Source: Anaerolineaceae bacterium (GTDB lineage Bacteria; Chloroflexota; Anaerolineae; Aggregatilineales; Phototrophicaceae). From it: a stretch of DNA of 64,000 bases. The stretch is from assembly GCA_020634165.1 (NCBI GenBank), contig JACKCF010000008.1, positions 1-64,000 of the forward strand, in the 5' to 3' direction. The notes under the pieces are model-generated. The model made no database searches. It was not told the origin of the DNA and was given only the letters and a program-made list of their open reading frames with translations. Both the position numbers and the translations under genes were made by a program. This document shows positions 45,171-54,325 of the stretch, piece by piece. The stretch's first letter is position 1. Each line of letters opens with the position of its first letter.

Positions 45171-45258
45171 CTGTCGCCTATGTTCGCCCTACGCACAGGA
45201 ACGATTTGTCCGGCGACTGTGTATTTCAAAATGTCAATCGGCGATAAAAGGAGCATTT

Positions 45259-46080
45259 ATGCGACGGGTATCCTCTTTCACAGACAGCGAGTACCTCAAG
45301 TCCAAACAGTACAAAGACTCTAGCAATCTCGGCGCCCGCATCGCCCTGCACCGAGACTACAGCACCAGTTCTGTTGGTGTGTGGCAGTGGTTTTTCGATA
45401 TGCTGTTGGCCACGCTCGGCAGCAGGGCGCGCATTCTGGAAGTTGGCGCAGGCCGCGCCGATCTCTGGCGAGAGAATGCAAGCCGTATACCCGAAGGCTG
45501 GGACATTACCTTAACGGACCTCAGCGAAGGCATGCTGGCCGATGGTCGCCAACAGCTTGGCGAATTGGCTGATCGATTTGAGATGCACACAGCCAACGTA
45601 CAGGAACTGGCTGATGCTGATAATACCTACGATGCTGTCATCGCCAATTTCATGCTCTACCACCTTCCTGACCGTCCGAAAGGCATCGCACAGATTCGGC
45701 GTGTATTGAAGTCCGATGGCGTATTATTTGCATGTACATTAGGCGGTAATCACATGCGGCAGTACTGGGAACTCGTGAAATCGGTTGTAAACCAACCCGA
45801 TATGGTATTCCAAGGTCATAACCCATTTACACTGGAAGATGGCGCGCAACAACTCAGTACCAGCTTCAACGATATTGTCATGGTCCGATATCATTGTGAC
45901 CTGAAAGTCACGGAAGTTGATCCGATGCTCGCTTATTTCCATTCCAACGGTGACAAAGCCATAGTTAGTGGCGAATACGACGCAGCTTTCCGTGAGCATG
46001 TGCAAAGAGAAATCGACGAAAAGGGCCATTTCTTCATTCAGAAGGATACCGGTGTATTTGTGGCACGCGGTTCGGCCTAG
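45259..46080 (+). CDS. SAM-dependent methyltransferase
   Basis: About 273 residues from the ATG at 45259, which has AAAGGAG at ideal distance. The class I methyltransferase fold is clear: ILEVGAGRADLWRENASR, DITLTDLSEGMLADGRQQ, the strand YDAVIANFMLYHLPDRPKGI and the post-motif VLKSDGVLFACTLGGNHM. It is like UbiE/Coq5-type enzymes in pattern but does not show their conserved substrate motif. It lies between rnhB and glycosyltransferases, so a sugar or lipid substrate is possible. Confidence 0.86.
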   Translation: MRRVSSFTDSEYLKSKQYKDSSNLGARIALHRDYSTSSVGVWQWFFDMLLATLGSRARILEVGAGRADLWRENASRIPEGWDITLTDLSEGMLADGRQQLGELADRFEMHTANVQELADADNTYDAVIANFMLYHLPDRPKGIAQIRRVLKSDGVLFACTLGGNHMRQYWELVKSVVNQPDMVFQGHNPFTLEDGAQQLSTSFNDIVMVRYHCDLKVTEVDPMLAYFHSNGDKAIVSGEYDAAFREHVQREIDEKGHFFIQKDTGVFVARGSA

Positions 46081-46187
46081 CCGTAGGCCCAATGCTATGC
46101 AGGAGCACATCAATCAGGTAAGGTTATGGGCGGCATGCAAGATGTGTGCTGCCTTTTGATTTGTAATGACGAGGGTGAGTTGATGCT

Positions 46188-47324
46188 ATGAAGTTAGCGC
46201 TGGTGCATGACTGGCTGAATCAGGTAGGTGGGGCGGAGGATGTGCTCGCTACTCTGGTTGAAATGTATCCGCAAAGCCCAATCTATACGGGCCTCTATGC
46301 GCCAGAAGTCATGCCTGATTTTTACCGCAATTGGGATATTCGCACCCTCTGGATTGATAAACTCCCTGGCATTCATAACCATCATCAGCCCTATTTGCCA
46401 GTGTATCCGCCAGCTTGGGGGGGCCTTAAGCTGGAAGGTTACGATGTCATTCTGAGCAACAAGAGTGGTTTCTGTCATGGCCTGCAATTTGACCCACAAC
46501 AGTCTGTGCATGTTTGCTACTGTCTCGCGCCGACGCGCTACGTCTGGCAGTTGGATGCTTATATCGCGCGGGAAGGGTTGGGCAAGCCTGCTGAAATGGT
46601 TCTACGCCCGTTGGTCAACTGGCTCAAGCGTTGGGATTATGATGCTGCGCAGCGCGTGACGCACTTCATAGCCATCAGCACGGAAATTCAGGAACGTATC
46701 AAATCTTACTACGACCGTGAATCGGTCATTATCTACCCGCCTGTGGAAACTGACCGTTTTCAGCCCGTAGCGCCGGAAGAAGTCGAAGACTATTTCCTGA
46801 TTGTCTCACGGCTGATTCCGTATAAGCGGATTGATCTGGCTGTCCAGGCGGCAACCCGCTTGAATGTGCCACTGAAAATTGGCGGTAAGGGCCGTGATAT
46901 GGAGCGCCTGCGCGCGATGGCAGGGCCGTCAGTGGAGTTCCTGGGCTTTGTGCCCGATGATGAGCTTCCCACTTTGATGGCGAAAGCGAAGGCATTTATC
47001 TTCCCTGGCTTGGAAGACTTTGGCATTACACCTGTCCAGGCTGAAGCAGCGGGACGTCCTGTGATTGCTTACGATGCTGGTGGCGCGCTCGATACCGTGA
47101 TCCCTGGCATGACAGGCGAACACTTTGCTGAACTGACCGTTGATAGTCTTGCGGAGGTGATGGCCAATTTCGATGCCTCTCACTACGATCCGCAGACGAT
47201 TCGCCAACATGCGCTCAAGTTTGATGTGGGCGTATTTGATGCTCAGATCAGGGCTTTTGTCGATCAGGCCCACGCGGCACATAGCAGTGGCGAACCATTC
47301 ATCTGGAAAGACCCGATTGCCTGA
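46188..47324 (+). CDS. Family 4 glycosyltransferase, WbaZ-like
   Basis: A 378-residue GT-B enzyme. KLALVHDWLNQVGGAEDVLA opens it, and YCLAPTRYVWQLD in the middle is typical of WbaZ/WbdB mannosyl- or rhamnosyltransferases. The C-terminal domain reads YFLIVSRLIPYKRIDLAVQA, GKGRDMERLRAM, LPTLMAKAKAFIFPGLEDFG and GITPVQAEAAGRPVIAYDAG, with the catalytic E-x7-E pattern. It belongs to the surface polysaccharide set. Confidence 0.9.
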   Translation: MKLALVHDWLNQVGGAEDVLATLVEMYPQSPIYTGLYAPEVMPDFYRNWDIRTLWIDKLPGIHNHHQPYLPVYPPAWGGLKLEGYDVILSNKSGFCHGLQFDPQQSVHVCYCLAPTRYVWQLDAYIAREGLGKPAEMVLRPLVNWLKRWDYDAAQRVTHFIAISTEIQERIKSYYDRESVIIYPPVETDRFQPVAPEEVEDYFLIVSRLIPYKRIDLAVQAATRLNVPLKIGGKGRDMERLRAMAGPSVEFLGFVPDDELPTLMAKAKAFIFPGLEDFGITPVQAEAAGRPVIAYDAGGALDTVIPGMTGEHFAELTVDSLAEVMANFDASHYDPQTIRQHALKFDVGVFDAQIRAFVDQAHAAHSSGEPFIWKDPIA

Positions 47325-47401
47325 TGCAGATATCGAACCATTTGCATCTTTATGCGCATACGCTATGCTAGCGGCGCTGTTTTGATCCTGCGGAGGTCAC
47401 T

Positions 47402-48076
47402 ATGGAACTCAGATTAATCTGGCGGATGCTGCGCCGTCGCTGGTGGCTGATTGTTGTGCCAGTTGTCGTTGCGATTGTGTTGACCATCCCTCAGTTTCTC
47501 AATCGCGGGTCGGCAGTGTCCGGTGGATTTGGAGCCAGCTTTAAATACAGTGCTGCCCAGGAAACCAGCAATCTGCCAAACCGTGACGGTGATTTCCAGG
47601 ATGTGTGGCTGTCGTCAGAATATGTTGTGAATGCGTTTACCGATTGGGTGAAGAGCAGCACATTCAGGGCGGAATTGGCGACGGCAACGCTTGGGGAAGA
47701 TATCGACCTCAGCCTGCTCGATATTCAGGCGGATAATGACCGCAGTATTGGCCAGGTCTTTTTATCGTATCCTGATTCAGACCAGTTGGAGGCTATCGCA
47801 GCAGCAGCGATAACCATCCTGAGGACGCGCAATCAGGTTTATTTCCCGCATCTGGGCGGTGAACCGGCGATGGTGACCATCCTCGATGCGCCGCTTGTTG
47901 TGCCTCAGCAGCCATCACTACCGAACCGCTTCGGCCCGCTGATTCAGTGGGGAGTAGCGCTACTCGGTGGGTTGCTGCTGGCCGTACTGGCAGAATATCT
48001 GGACCCAATGCTTCACGATCAGGATGACCTGAAAGCATTGGGCTTGCGTGTCCTATCGTCTGTGCCGCGCCGATAG
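47402..48076 (+). CDS. Wzz/CapA-like polysaccharide co-polymerase
   Basis: A 224-residue protein with an N-terminal membrane helix (WWLIVVPVVVAIVLTI), a roughly 130-residue extracytoplasmic region and a C-terminal helix (FGPLIQWGVALLGGLLLAVLA) followed by a short tail ending LRVLSSVPRR. This is the layout of the membrane half of the polysaccharide co-polymerase (Wzz/CapA) that controls chain length. The kinase half is a separate gene at 58837-59487, as in Gram-positive bacteria. No periplasmic coiled coil of usual length is obvious. Confidence 0.82.
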   Translation: MELRLIWRMLRRRWWLIVVPVVVAIVLTIPQFLNRGSAVSGGFGASFKYSAAQETSNLPNRDGDFQDVWLSSEYVVNAFTDWVKSSTFRAELATATLGEDIDLSLLDIQADNDRSIGQVFLSYPDSDQLEAIAAAAITILRTRNQVYFPHLGGEPAMVTILDAPLVVPQQPSLPNRFGPLIQWGVALLGGLLLAVLAEYLDPMLHDQDDLKALGLRVLSSVPRR

Positions 48077-48086
48077 GGCTAGAGAT

Positions 48087-48371
48087 TTATTCCGTCTGGT
48101 TATTCTGCATGGCTTTGTGGCGCATTTCATTACCCTGGAAGTAGAAGGCAATCACCAGGGCTGCTCCACTGAACAATCCGCCGATCAGGAAGCCAACAGT
48201 CAGTGCATGAGCGAATAGATTACCTTGTGCCAGCCCAAACAGCGTCATGGATACAATGCTGCCAAAAACGCCAGCCGCAGCAATGATCGTGGTGGATGCC
48301 AGTTGACGACGAATCGCGATGTACATAGCGACCAGAATGATGCCGAATATCAAGAAAAATAACATGTGCAT
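48087..48371 (-). CDS. Small membrane protein of unknown function
   Basis: A 94-residue protein with three predicted membrane helices: MLFFLIFGIILVAMYIAI, IIAAAGVFGSIVSMTLFGLA and LTVGFLIGGLFSGAALVIAF. The tail is polar. A Shine-Dalgarno element (CAGGAGAT on the minus strand) precedes the start. It lies in the same direction as KynB 40 bases upstream and may share its transcript. Function unknown. Confidence 0.7.
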   Translation of the reverse strand: MHMLFFLIFGIILVAMYIAIRRQLASTTIIAAAGVFGSIVSMTLFGLAQGNLFAHALTVGFLIGGLFSGAALVIAFYFQGNEMRHKAMQNNQTE

Positions 48372-48410
48372 AGCAAAATCTCCTGAATGATTTTCCTCAG
48401 ATGGTTGACT

Positions 48411-49049
48411 TCATGATGTTGTTAAGGGCCTCAAGATAGCTCTTACTGGTGACCCGCAGGCTTGATCGAGCTTGAGGGGCAGAGCGATCAGTTCGTAGTC
48501 GCCATCCGGCACATCTTTGAGCATTAATCCCTCTAAATTGACCATATGATGCTGCCGAAGGGCATGATGCCCTGGTAAATCCTTGCTGTCGAGCGCATCC
48601 ACTGACGGTGAATCCAACCCGATGAGTACATAATCCATACTGGCCAACCAGGCAATCAGTTCCGGCGTTGGGTAGACAATCTCATCCGGCCACTGGTCAT
48701 CCGGAAGATCGCTAACATGGCTATGGATCAGCAATCGCTGTCCGCCAACCAGATCAACATGGCTGAAATCAGTAGGCATCAGCGGCCCGGATTCCTTGCG
48801 AACTGTGACAACCCGCACTGGCCCAATGTATGCCGCCAATGACATATGCCCGATAGTGTACCCATCAGCCTCGTAGTGATAATAAGCATCAGCATGGGTG
48901 CCGATGTGTGCTGTGGTCGTCAATGTTGTCAGATTCACGCTTTCACCATTGCTGATGCTCATGACGCGCTCGGCTGAATAGGGCGTGTCACCCGGCCATA
49001 CGTGCGTGGTTGGGCTAACAGTTCGGGTGATGTCGTAAATCTGAACCAT
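48411..49049 (-). CDS. kynB: Kynurenine formamidase-like cyclase family protein
   Basis: A 212-residue metal-dependent hydrolase of the cyclase family. It starts IYDITRTVSPTTHVWPGDTPYS, has the zinc motif HIGTHADAYYHY, then GLDSPSVDALDSKDLPGHHAL, and a C-terminal ALPLKLDQACGSPVRAIL. These match KynB, which hydrolyses N-formylkynurenine in tryptophan breakdown. No other kynurenine gene is adjacent, so the pathway cannot be confirmed and a related amide or lactone hydrolase is possible. Confidence 0.85.
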   Translation of the reverse strand: MVQIYDITRTVSPTTHVWPGDTPYSAERVMSISNGESVNLTTLTTTAHIGTHADAYYHYEADGYTIGHMSLAAYIGPVRVVTVRKESGPLMPTDFSHVDLVGGQRLLIHSHVSDLPDDQWPDEIVYPTPELIAWLASMDYVLIGLDSPSVDALDSKDLPGHHALRQHHMVNLEGLMLKDVPDGDYELIALPLKLDQACGSPVRAILRPLTTS

Positions 49050-49269
49050 GCTTACTCATAGCATTTGGTCACAATCTTTGCTCAGTTTAGCAAAGAAAGT
49101 GAAGTATGACGCTTAACATTGCTTCATTGTGCGCGAACCTGAACAATGGGTTGCCCGTACGTCCTCTACAAAATGCCCAATAAGCTAGACGGCGGCTGTG
49201 TCACACGCTACAGTCCTATGAGTGCTCGTCATTGGGCACACGGTTTTTTGTAAATCAGGAGAGAAGTAC

Positions 49270-52200
49270 ATGCGCTATCGCTATAGAATAGTGAGCTTGT
49301 TGTTTTTCTTAGCGTTGTTTGTTTTGCCAGCGACTGCCCAGGAACGTCCTGCGGAAAATCCAGATGGATTCGCGCCGCCAGACATTGTTGCGATTCCGGG
49401 GACGTTACAGCAAGCGATGGGGTGCCCAGGAGAATGGGCCACCGATTGCGAAGAAAGCTATTTAGAAGATATGGGCGATGACATCTGGCAGGGAACATTC
49501 TTGTTGCCAGCAGGCAACTATGAATATAAGGTCGCGCTCAATGGGACCTGGACTGAGAATTATGGCGCAAATGGGGAAGCCAGCGGACCAAACATTTCGT
49601 TGGCATTAGCCGAAGAAACCGAAGTGACGTTCATATACGATCATCGTCGTGGGATGGTGATTGATAGCGTTAATTTCCCTGATCTGACATTCCCTGACGG
49701 TGGATCGGTAGGGTCAGTCGATGCAGGGCCAGTCGCGCCGCCAGACATGGTTAATATCCCTGGTACGATTCAATCTGTGCTGGGATGCCCTGGTGAATGG
49801 GCACCTGACTGTGAAGAAACACTGCTGGAGTACAACGAGGCGTGGGATATCTGGATGCGCACATTTGACGTGCCTGCCGGAACCTATGAGTACAAAGTAG
49901 CGATCAATGGCTCCTGGGATGAGAACTACGGTGGACTGGCTGACTCAGGTGGTCCGAACATCTCGCTGAATGTGCCCGAAGATCAGTCGGTAACGTTCAT
50001 CTACGACCATAAAACACACTGGATTGCGGATAGCATTCGCAGTGAAATCGTTACGGCTCCTGGCTCCTATCAGTCCGAGGTTGGCTGTGAAGAGGACTTT
50101 GAGGCCGACTGCCTGGTGACCTGGCTACAGGATGCGGACGGCGATGGCGTCTATACCTATAGCACCAGCACGATCCCGGCAGGCGATTACACCGCGCGTG
50201 CAGCCGTCGGCATGTCGATGGATGAGACCTATGGCGAAAACGGTGAACCCGATGGCGAGGATATCGCCTTTACTGTGCCGGAAGATGGCATCACAGTGAG
50301 TTTTGTCTTTGATTCAAATATTCCGGCGATGGTCGTGTCGACAGGTGGTGCAGCAGTGTCTGGTGCGGATTTGCGCGAACGGCGCGCTCATTGGGTGACG
50401 GAGAATACCCTGCTGTGGGACGTGGAGCCGCAGGTTGGCTTAACTTACAAGCTGCTCTATAGTCCGGATGCGCGAATGAGCCTGAGCCTGTTCGGCCTCA
50501 CAGGCGTAGATGCTTCTCTGGCGTTGGAACCGCTCGATGCTGTTGATGGTGGCATTATCGAGAAGTTCCCACATCTGGAAGGGCTTTCGGCTTATCAGAT
50601 CGTCGACAGCGACCTTGCATTGGTTCCTGAAGTGCTGCGTAGCCAAACGGCGATTGCGGCCTATGACGCAGATGACAATCTCGTTGCGATCAACGGCTTG
50701 CAGATTCCGGGTGTGTTGGACGACCTGTATACCTATTCCGGTAGTCTGGGTGTGGTTTACGATGTCAACGGCATTCCCTCCGTGACCGTTTGGGCACCTA
50801 CGGCCCAGAATGTCGAGTTCTTGCTATTCGAGGATTCCGCACCAGGGACTGATCCAACGGCATTGCCGATGACACCTAATCATGACAATGGTACCTGGCG
50901 CATCGTGGGCCAGCCCGGTTGGGATCGCCAGTATTACCTGTTCCGTGTCACAGTCTATGCGCCGACTGAGCAGGCAATCGTTGTGAATGATGTGACTGAC
51001 CCGTACAGCCTCAGTCTGTCACTGAACAGCACGCGCAGCCAGCTTGTTGACCTCAATGATGGTGATTTACAACCGGATGGTTGGTCAACGCTGGCGAAGC
51101 CCGAACTGGCCGCGCCGGAAGACATCACGGTATATGAACTGCACGTCCGTGATTTCAGCGTGTTCGATGAAAGTGTGCCGCAAGAACTTCGCGGAACGTA
51201 TGAAGCCTTCACGCTGGCTGACAGCAGTGGGATGGCCCATTTGCAGGCATTGGCACAGGCTGGTCTGACGCACCTGCATCTCTTGCCGACGTTTGATATT
51301 GCGACCATCAACGAAAATAAACCGCGTTGGTTCGAGCCTGATTATGAAGAATTGGCTGCGCTACCATCCGATAGCGAAGAACAGCAGGCCATCATCGAGC
51401 CGCTCCGTGATCTGGACGGTTTCAACTGGGGTTACGATCCGTATCATTATCTGGTTCCAGAGGGTAGCTACAGCACCAACCCGGATGGTGTGACGCGCAT
51501 CATCAAATATCGCGAGATGGTGCAGTCGCTTAATGCGATGGGTTTGCGTGTTGTGCAGGATGTGGTGTTCAATCATACCAACAGCAGTGGTCAGAGTTCG
51601 CGCAGCGTACTGGATCGTATTGTGCCTGGTTACTATCACCGCCTGAGTGCGAGTGGCGTCGTGGAAACCAGTACGTGCTGCCAGAATACGGCGACTGAGC
51701 ATAATATGATGCGGCGCCTGATGGTAGACACCATTGTCTTGCAGGCGACTCAGTACAAGGTTGATGGCTTCCGCTTTGACCTGATGGGCCATCACATGCT
51801 GGCGGATATGGTCGCTGTGCGAGAAGCGCTCGACAGCCTGACGCTGGAAGAAAATGGTGTTGATGGCAGCAGCATTTATATCTATGGCGAAGGCTGGAAC
51901 TTCGGTGAAGTGGCCAACAATGCACGCGGTATCAATGCAACTCAGTTGAACATCGCAGGCACAGGTATAGGCGTATTCAATGACCGCTTGCGTGATGCTG
52001 TTCGCGGTGGCAACCCCTTTGGAGATCGCCTGGAACAAGGTTTGTCGAACGGCCAGTATGTTGCGTCGAACGGCCTCGATCCTGAAAGCAGCAGCCTGGA
52101 TGACGTTTTGCTCCAGATGGATCAGGTCCGTGTGAGCCTCGCAGGCAACCTCATGACGTTCAACTTTGTGGATCGCAACGGTAATTCAATAGATGGAACT

Positions 52201-52995
52201 CAGGTTGCCTATGGCAGTGATCCGGCTGCATATACCCTCGACCCGCAGGAAAATATCATCTACGTCGATAAGCACGATAATGAGACACTCTACGACAACA
52301 ACGTCTATAAAGCGCCTGAAGGCACAGATATGGATACGCGCGTACGTATGCAAATTCTGGGTCTGAGTTACACTATGTATGCTCAGGGTGTACCATTCTT
52401 CCAGGCTGGTACGGACATGTTGCGCAGCAAGTCGATGGATCGTAACAGCTATAACAGCGGTGACTGGTTTAACCGGCTGGATTGGACATACCAGACCAAT
52501 AACTTTGGTGTGGGTCTGCCACCTGCTGGTGATAACAGCGCCGAGTGGCCAACAATGCAGCCTTTCCTGGCTGATGAGAGCCTACAGGCTGGTGAAGACG
52601 CGATTACAGCAACGACTATGCGCTTCCAGGATATGCTGCGTGTTCGCTACAGTACTCCGTTGTTCCGCCTGCGCACAGGCGAGGAAATCAACGCGCGGCT
52701 GGCATTCCACAACACGGGCGTGGACCAGATGCCCGGTGTCATCGTTATGAGCATCAGCGATGTAGTCGGCGAAGACCTGGACACCAACTACGATATGATC
52801 GCAGTAGTGTTCAATGGCCAGCCGGATACATTGGAGTTTACTGCCGATTCCCTGGCGGGAATGGCCTGGGAACTGCATCCTGTGCTGGTAGAAGGTCACG
52901 ATGATCTGTTGGCCACGGCCAGTGCAGATGGGGATACGGGTATGTTTACGGTTCCGGCGTATTCTGCGGCCGTGTTTGTGGTGCCACAAAGCTAA
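49270..52995 (+). CDS. Secreted type I pullulanase with tandem N-terminal X25-type domains
   Basis: A 1241-residue exported enzyme from the ATG at 49270, with GGAGAG upstream and a signal peptide (SLLFFLALFVLPATAQ). Three repeats follow, each with a PGTxQ-GCPGEW start, a GNYEYKVALNGTW-like strand and a VTFIYDH end; the third is weaker. These resemble the X25 carbohydrate-binding modules of pullulanases. The GH13 part has FNWGYDPYHY (residues 718-727), the type I pullulanase signature, VVQDVVFNHT, the nucleophile Asp837 in GFRFDLMGHH, the acid Glu874 in YGEGWNFGEV and Asp1003 in KHDNETL. It would cut alpha-1,6 bonds in pullulan, starch or glycogen outside the cell. A strong terminator follows. 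Confidence 0.93.
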   Translation: MRYRYRIVSLLFFLALFVLPATAQERPAENPDGFAPPDIVAIPGTLQQAMGCPGEWATDCEESYLEDMGDDIWQGTFLLPAGNYEYKVALNGTWTENYGANGEASGPNISLALAEETEVTFIYDHRRGMVIDSVNFPDLTFPDGGSVGSVDAGPVAPPDMVNIPGTIQSVLGCPGEWAPDCEETLLEYNEAWDIWMRTFDVPAGTYEYKVAINGSWDENYGGLADSGGPNISLNVPEDQSVTFIYDHKTHWIADSIRSEIVTAPGSYQSEVGCEEDFEADCLVTWLQDADGDGVYTYSTSTIPAGDYTARAAVGMSMDETYGENGEPDGEDIAFTVPEDGITVSFVFDSNIPAMVVSTGGAAVSGADLRERRAHWVTENTLLWDVEPQVGLTYKLLYSPDARMSLSLFGLTGVDASLALEPLDAVDGGIIEKFPHLEGLSAYQIVDSDLALVPEVLRSQTAIAAYDADDNLVAINGLQIPGVLDDLYTYSGSLGVVYDVNGIPSVTVWAPTAQNVEFLLFEDSAPGTDPTALPMTPNHDNGTWRIVGQPGWDRQYYLFRVTVYAPTEQAIVVNDVTDPYSLSLSLNSTRSQLVDLNDGDLQPDGWSTLAKPELAAPEDITVYELHVRDFSVFDESVPQELRGTYEAFTLADSSGMAHLQALAQAGLTHLHLLPTFDIATINENKPRWFEPDYEELAALPSDSEEQQAIIEPLRDLDGFNWGYDPYHYLVPEGSYSTNPDGVTRIIKYREMVQSLNAMGLRVVQDVVFNHTNSSGQSSRSVLDRIVPGYYHRLSASGVVETSTCCQNTATEHNMMRRLMVDTIVLQATQYKVDGFRFDLMGHHMLADMVAVREALDSLTLEENGVDGSSIYIYGEGWNFGEVANNARGINATQLNIAGTGIGVFNDRLRDAVRGGNPFGDRLEQGLSNGQYVASNGLDPESSSLDDVLLQMDQVRVSLAGNLMTFNFVDRNGNSIDGTQVAYGSDPAAYTLDPQENIIYVDKHDNETLYDNNVYKAPEGTDMDTRVRMQILGLSYTMYAQGVPFFQAGTDMLRSKSMDRNSYNSGDWFNRLDWTYQTNNFGVGLPPAGDNSAEWPTMQPFLADESLQAGEDAITATTMRFQDMLRVRYSTPLFRLRTGEEINARLAFHNTGVDQMPGVIVMSISDVVGEDLDTNYDMIAVVFNGQPDTLEFTADSLAGMAWELHPVLVEGHDDLLATASADGDTGMFTVPAYSAAVFVVPQS

Positions 52996-53011
52996 GTAAG
53001 TGCTCAAATAG

Positions 53012-53040
53012 AAACGGGACACATACGTGTCCCGTTTTTT
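53012..53040 (+). terminator. Rho-independent terminator of the pullulanase gene
   Basis: An 11-bp stem (53012-53022 with 53027-53037), ATAC loop and T-run. The minus-strand LMW-PTP gene converges on it. Confidence 0.87.
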
Positions 53041-53058
53041 CTTGCCTGTTTTTATTCA

Positions 53059-53532
53059 TCAGAGATTGTGTTGTTCTCGAATGTAAGCGAGTAGGGCATC
53101 ACAGCCCTTGCTGACGAGATCAAATGTAAGATCAAAGCGATCCGTATACCAGGGATCAGGAACCTCGTCGCCATCGACCAGCCCCCGTTGAGCTGCGAAC
53201 GACAGGAATAGCTCAACTTCGGCATCCTCAGGATAACCTGAGCGCAAAATGGTAGAAAGATTGCTCTTATCCATTGCCAGAATGTAGTCATACTCTGTCA
53301 GGTCTTGCCGCGTAAACTGACGGGCGCGACCATCATACGCGACATTGTTCTCACGCAGTGCCGCGCGTGTGCCATGATGGGCACGTTCGCCTACATGCCA
53401 GCCACCCGTTCCCGCGCTGTCAATCTCAAAATGCCTGCCGAGACCAGCCTGATTAACCTTGTGCTGGAAAACAGCTTCTGCCATTGGTGAACGGCAAATG
53501 TTTCCCAGGCAAACGAATAGCACACGAATCAT
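53059..53532 (-). CDS. Low-molecular-weight protein tyrosine phosphatase
   Basis: A 157-residue phosphatase. Its P-loop VCLGNICRSPMAEAVF carries the CX5R-S nucleophile near residue 8, and DEVPDPWYTDRFDLTFD carries the general acid Asp in the DPWY motif. SAGTGGWHVGERAHHGTRAAL is also typical. Such enzymes remove phosphate from BY-kinases in polysaccharide clusters, and a BY-kinase-like ATPase lies at 58837-59487. It starts close to a bactofilin gene on the same strand. Confidence 0.94.
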   Translation of the reverse strand: MIRVLFVCLGNICRSPMAEAVFQHKVNQAGLGRHFEIDSAGTGGWHVGERAHHGTRAALRENNVAYDGRARQFTRQDLTEYDYILAMDKSNLSTILRSGYPEDAEVELFLSFAAQRGLVDGDEVPDPWYTDRFDLTFDLVSKGCDALLAYIREQHNL

Positions 53533-53553
53533 TGAACCCTGTTACTTTCTCGA

Positions 53554-54192
53554 TTAGAAGTGGTTGTTTTCCGCTTCCGGCGCATCTTCAGATGTGTCGT
53601 CCTCGGCGGCAGGTTCGACATCCGCGATAAATTCACTTGCAGCAGGCTCTGACAGTGCCGAAGTCACCTCTTGTGTGTCATAAATTGCTTCGAGTAAGTC
53701 CTCCAGAGGGGCTTCGGGCGGTGCACTGAGCGTTGCCGTGCTGTCCTCAAGGACAGGTGTCTCGGCTTTTTTGCCAGGTTCAATCTCATCGCGACCGATC
53801 ATGGTGATGCGTCCATCAATGAACGCGCCTTCTTCAGTCGTCAGGGCAGTCGCACGGATATCGCCCCAGATGCGGCCTGTGCGTAGGAGTTGTACCTTAT
53901 TGCCCGTCACATTGCCGCGGACGGCCCCCGCAATCGAAATGTTGCGCGCTTCAATATCAGCATTGATGATGGCTGTCTCGCCGACCAGCACATTGCCTTC
54001 AATTTCTAGCGTACCTGTGAATGTGCCATCCAGCCGCAGATTGCCTTTGCTGCTCAGGCGGCCTTCAAGGTCAGCGCTGGCACCCAGTACGCTTTCAAAG
54101 CCAATCGGCTGCTGTGCATACGGGCGTGGGGCGTCTGTCTTTTCATTGTGTTCAATATCGTCGGATTGGCGTCTGCCAGAGAAAAAGGACAT
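53554..54192 (-). CDS. Bactofilin-family cytoskeletal protein
   Basis: About 212 residues from the ATG at 54192. The core is the bactofilin right-handed beta-helix with repeated six-residue rungs: GRLSSKGNLRLDGTFTGTLE, EIEGNVLVGETAIINADIEA, NISIAGAVRGNVTGNKVQLL, GRIWGDIRATALTTEEGAFI and DGRITMIGRDE. Polar, acidic ends flank it; the C-terminal 55 residues are rich in Glu/Ala and probably disordered. Bactofilins form nucleotide-free filaments that anchor cell-wall or polysaccharide enzymes. It is followed by the LMW-PTP gene on the same strand. Confidence 0.9.
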   Translation of the reverse strand: MSFFSGRRQSDDIEHNEKTDAPRPYAQQPIGFESVLGASADLEGRLSSKGNLRLDGTFTGTLEIEGNVLVGETAIINADIEARNISIAGAVRGNVTGNKVQLLRTGRIWGDIRATALTTEEGAFIDGRITMIGRDEIEPGKKAETPVLEDSTATLSAPPEAPLEDLLEAIYDTQEVTSALSEPAASEFIADVEPAAEDDTSEDAPEAENNHF

Positions 54193-54325
54193 GGTTGATG
54201 TTCCTTTCAACTGCACGTGTTGGCATCGAATGATGTGATGTCATGATGCGTTAGTGATGTGTACAGCATACAGAGGACCGCCATGCAGCGCAACGGTCAT
54301 GTGAAGATCGTCACATTGTCGTTGG

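Noticed and set aside
51361..52038. 225-residue minus-strand frame within the pullulanase
   Set aside because: Antisense shadow of the catalytic domain codons.
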